A stretch of DNA of 5,992 nucleotides, taken from NCBI GenBank assembly GCA_016198545.1, contig JACQIJ010000109.1:1-5992 (forward strand), in the 5' to 3' direction. The notes under the pieces are model-generated. The model saw nothing but the letters and a program-made list of their open reading frames with translations. It did no database searches and was not told where the DNA came from. Below, in pieces: positions 5,386 through 5,992 of the stretch. Source of the stretch: Pseudomonadota bacterium. Lineage in GTDB: Bacteria; Pseudomonadota; Alphaproteobacteria; Micavibrionales; Micavibrionaceae. Numbering within the stretch: the stretch's first letter is position 1; each line of letters starts with the position of its first letter. The translations under genes were made by a program, and so were the position numbers.

Positions 5386-5992
5386 TTATTCCTCCAGCAA
5401 ATCGGTCTGGAACCCCGCCCGCGGCGCAAGGCCCAGATATTCAAACCCCTTCGCCGACAGCATGCGCCCGCGCGGGGTGCGCTGGACGAGGCCGCGCTGC
5501 ATCAGATAGGGCTCAATGACATCCTCAATCACATCGCGCTGGTCGGACAGTACGGCCGCGAGCGTCTCAACGCCCACCGGACCGCCGTCATAGTTCTCAG
5601 CGATGCATTGAAGATAGCGCCTGTCCATCATGTCAAGGCCGGTCGCATCGACATCCAGCCGCCGCAACGCCTCATCCGCCGCCATCGCATTGATTTGTTT
5701 TGCTTTGGCGACATGCGCGAAATCCCGCACACGGCGGGTCAGCCGCCCGGCGATGCGCGGCGTGCCGCGGGAGCGCTTCGCGATCTCCTTCGCGCCGTCT
5801 TCCGTCAGGTTCATGCCAAGCAGGCCGGCGACGCGGCTGACGATGAGCGTCAGTTCCTCCGCCGCGTAAAATTCAAGGCGCATCGGGATGCCAAACCGGT
5901 CGCGGAGCGGATTGGTCAGCAGGCCGGAGCGCGTCGTCGCGCCGATCAGCGTAAAACGTTTAAGCGCAAACTTGATGGTCTTGGCATAGGGG
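5386..5992 (-). CDS. ruvB: Holliday junction branch-migration helicase RuvB, C-terminal 60%, 5' end outside window
   Basis: RuvB is the hexameric ATPase that drives branch migration at Holliday junctions together with RuvA, ahead of cleavage by RuvC. The frame is open to the right edge and 201 residues are visible of a usual 335-350; the Met at 5883 is internal. Counting from base 5991, sensor 1 is in FTLIGATTR (13-21). The arginine-finger segment NPLRDRFGIP (27-36) follows, then RLEFYA. Sensor 2 is in RGTPRIAGRLTRRVRDFA. The C-terminal winged helix holds MDRRYLQCIAENYDGGPVG and ends with PYLMQRGLVQRTPRGR, whose Arg residues contact DNA in this family. The protein ends in TAA (5388-5386) after a short acidic tail (TDLLEE). 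The Walker motifs lie outside the window. ruvA and ruvC usually lie upstream and would be beyond the right edge. No terminator is evident after the stop. Confidence 0.97.
   Translation of the reverse strand, partial: PYAKTIKFALKRFTLIGATTRSGLLTNPLRDRFGIPMRLEFYAAEELTLIVSRVAGLLGMNLTEDGAKEIAKRSRGTPRIAGRLTRRVRDFAHVAKAKQINAMAADEALRRLDVDATGLDMMDRRYLQCIAENYDGGPVGVETLAAVLSDQRDVIEDVIEPYLMQRGLVQRTPRGRMLSAKGFEYLGLAPRAGFQTDLLEE

Noticed and set aside
5341..5390. Intrinsic terminator after ruvB
   Set aside because: No stable stem followed by a T-run is seen on the minus strand in this AT-rich stretch.

Overview
This window looks like ordinary chromosome from a flagellated, Gram-negative proteobacterium. 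Alphaproteobacteria is the most likely class, but that rests on the general look of the PurK, RuvB and MotA/B sequences and not on any search. The DNA is moderately GC-rich with short intergenic gaps. I see no rRNA, tRNA, insertion sequence, CRISPR array or phage gene.

Layout from left to right. Bases 1-317 hold the 3' third of hemB (porphobilinogen synthase), cut by the window edge. A 118-base gap follows, with a weak promoter-like pair and a small hairpin. motA and motB (436-2316) form a two-gene operon for the proton-driven flagellar stator, six bases apart. A convergent small gene (2323-2496, minus) ends six bases after motB and could encode a 57-residue single-pass membrane peptide. Then comes an AT-rich, probably promoter-bearing gap. 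On the plus strand this leads to purK (2681-3841), which overlaps a PF06042-type nucleotidyltransferase gene (3750-4307).

The remaining genes are on the minus strand, reading right to left. ruvB (Holliday junction helicase, C-terminal 60%) enters from the right edge and stops at 5386. A 122-base gap holds the best promoter in the window (TTGACA, 17 bases, TACAAT). It drives two genes I do not recognise, of 213 and 90 codons, separated by four bases and ending convergently with the nucleotidyltransferase gene.

The genes do not form one pathway: haem synthesis, motility, purine synthesis and recombination sit side by side. The items most worth a second look are these: the 31-codon out-of-frame tail on purK, where a stop-start overlap (TGATG) appears to have been bypassed by a one-base indel; the small membrane-peptide gene with a GTG start and a strong Shine-Dalgarno site; and the unknown bicistronic operon with its near-consensus promoter. 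I found no convincing evidence of a novel multi-gene system.
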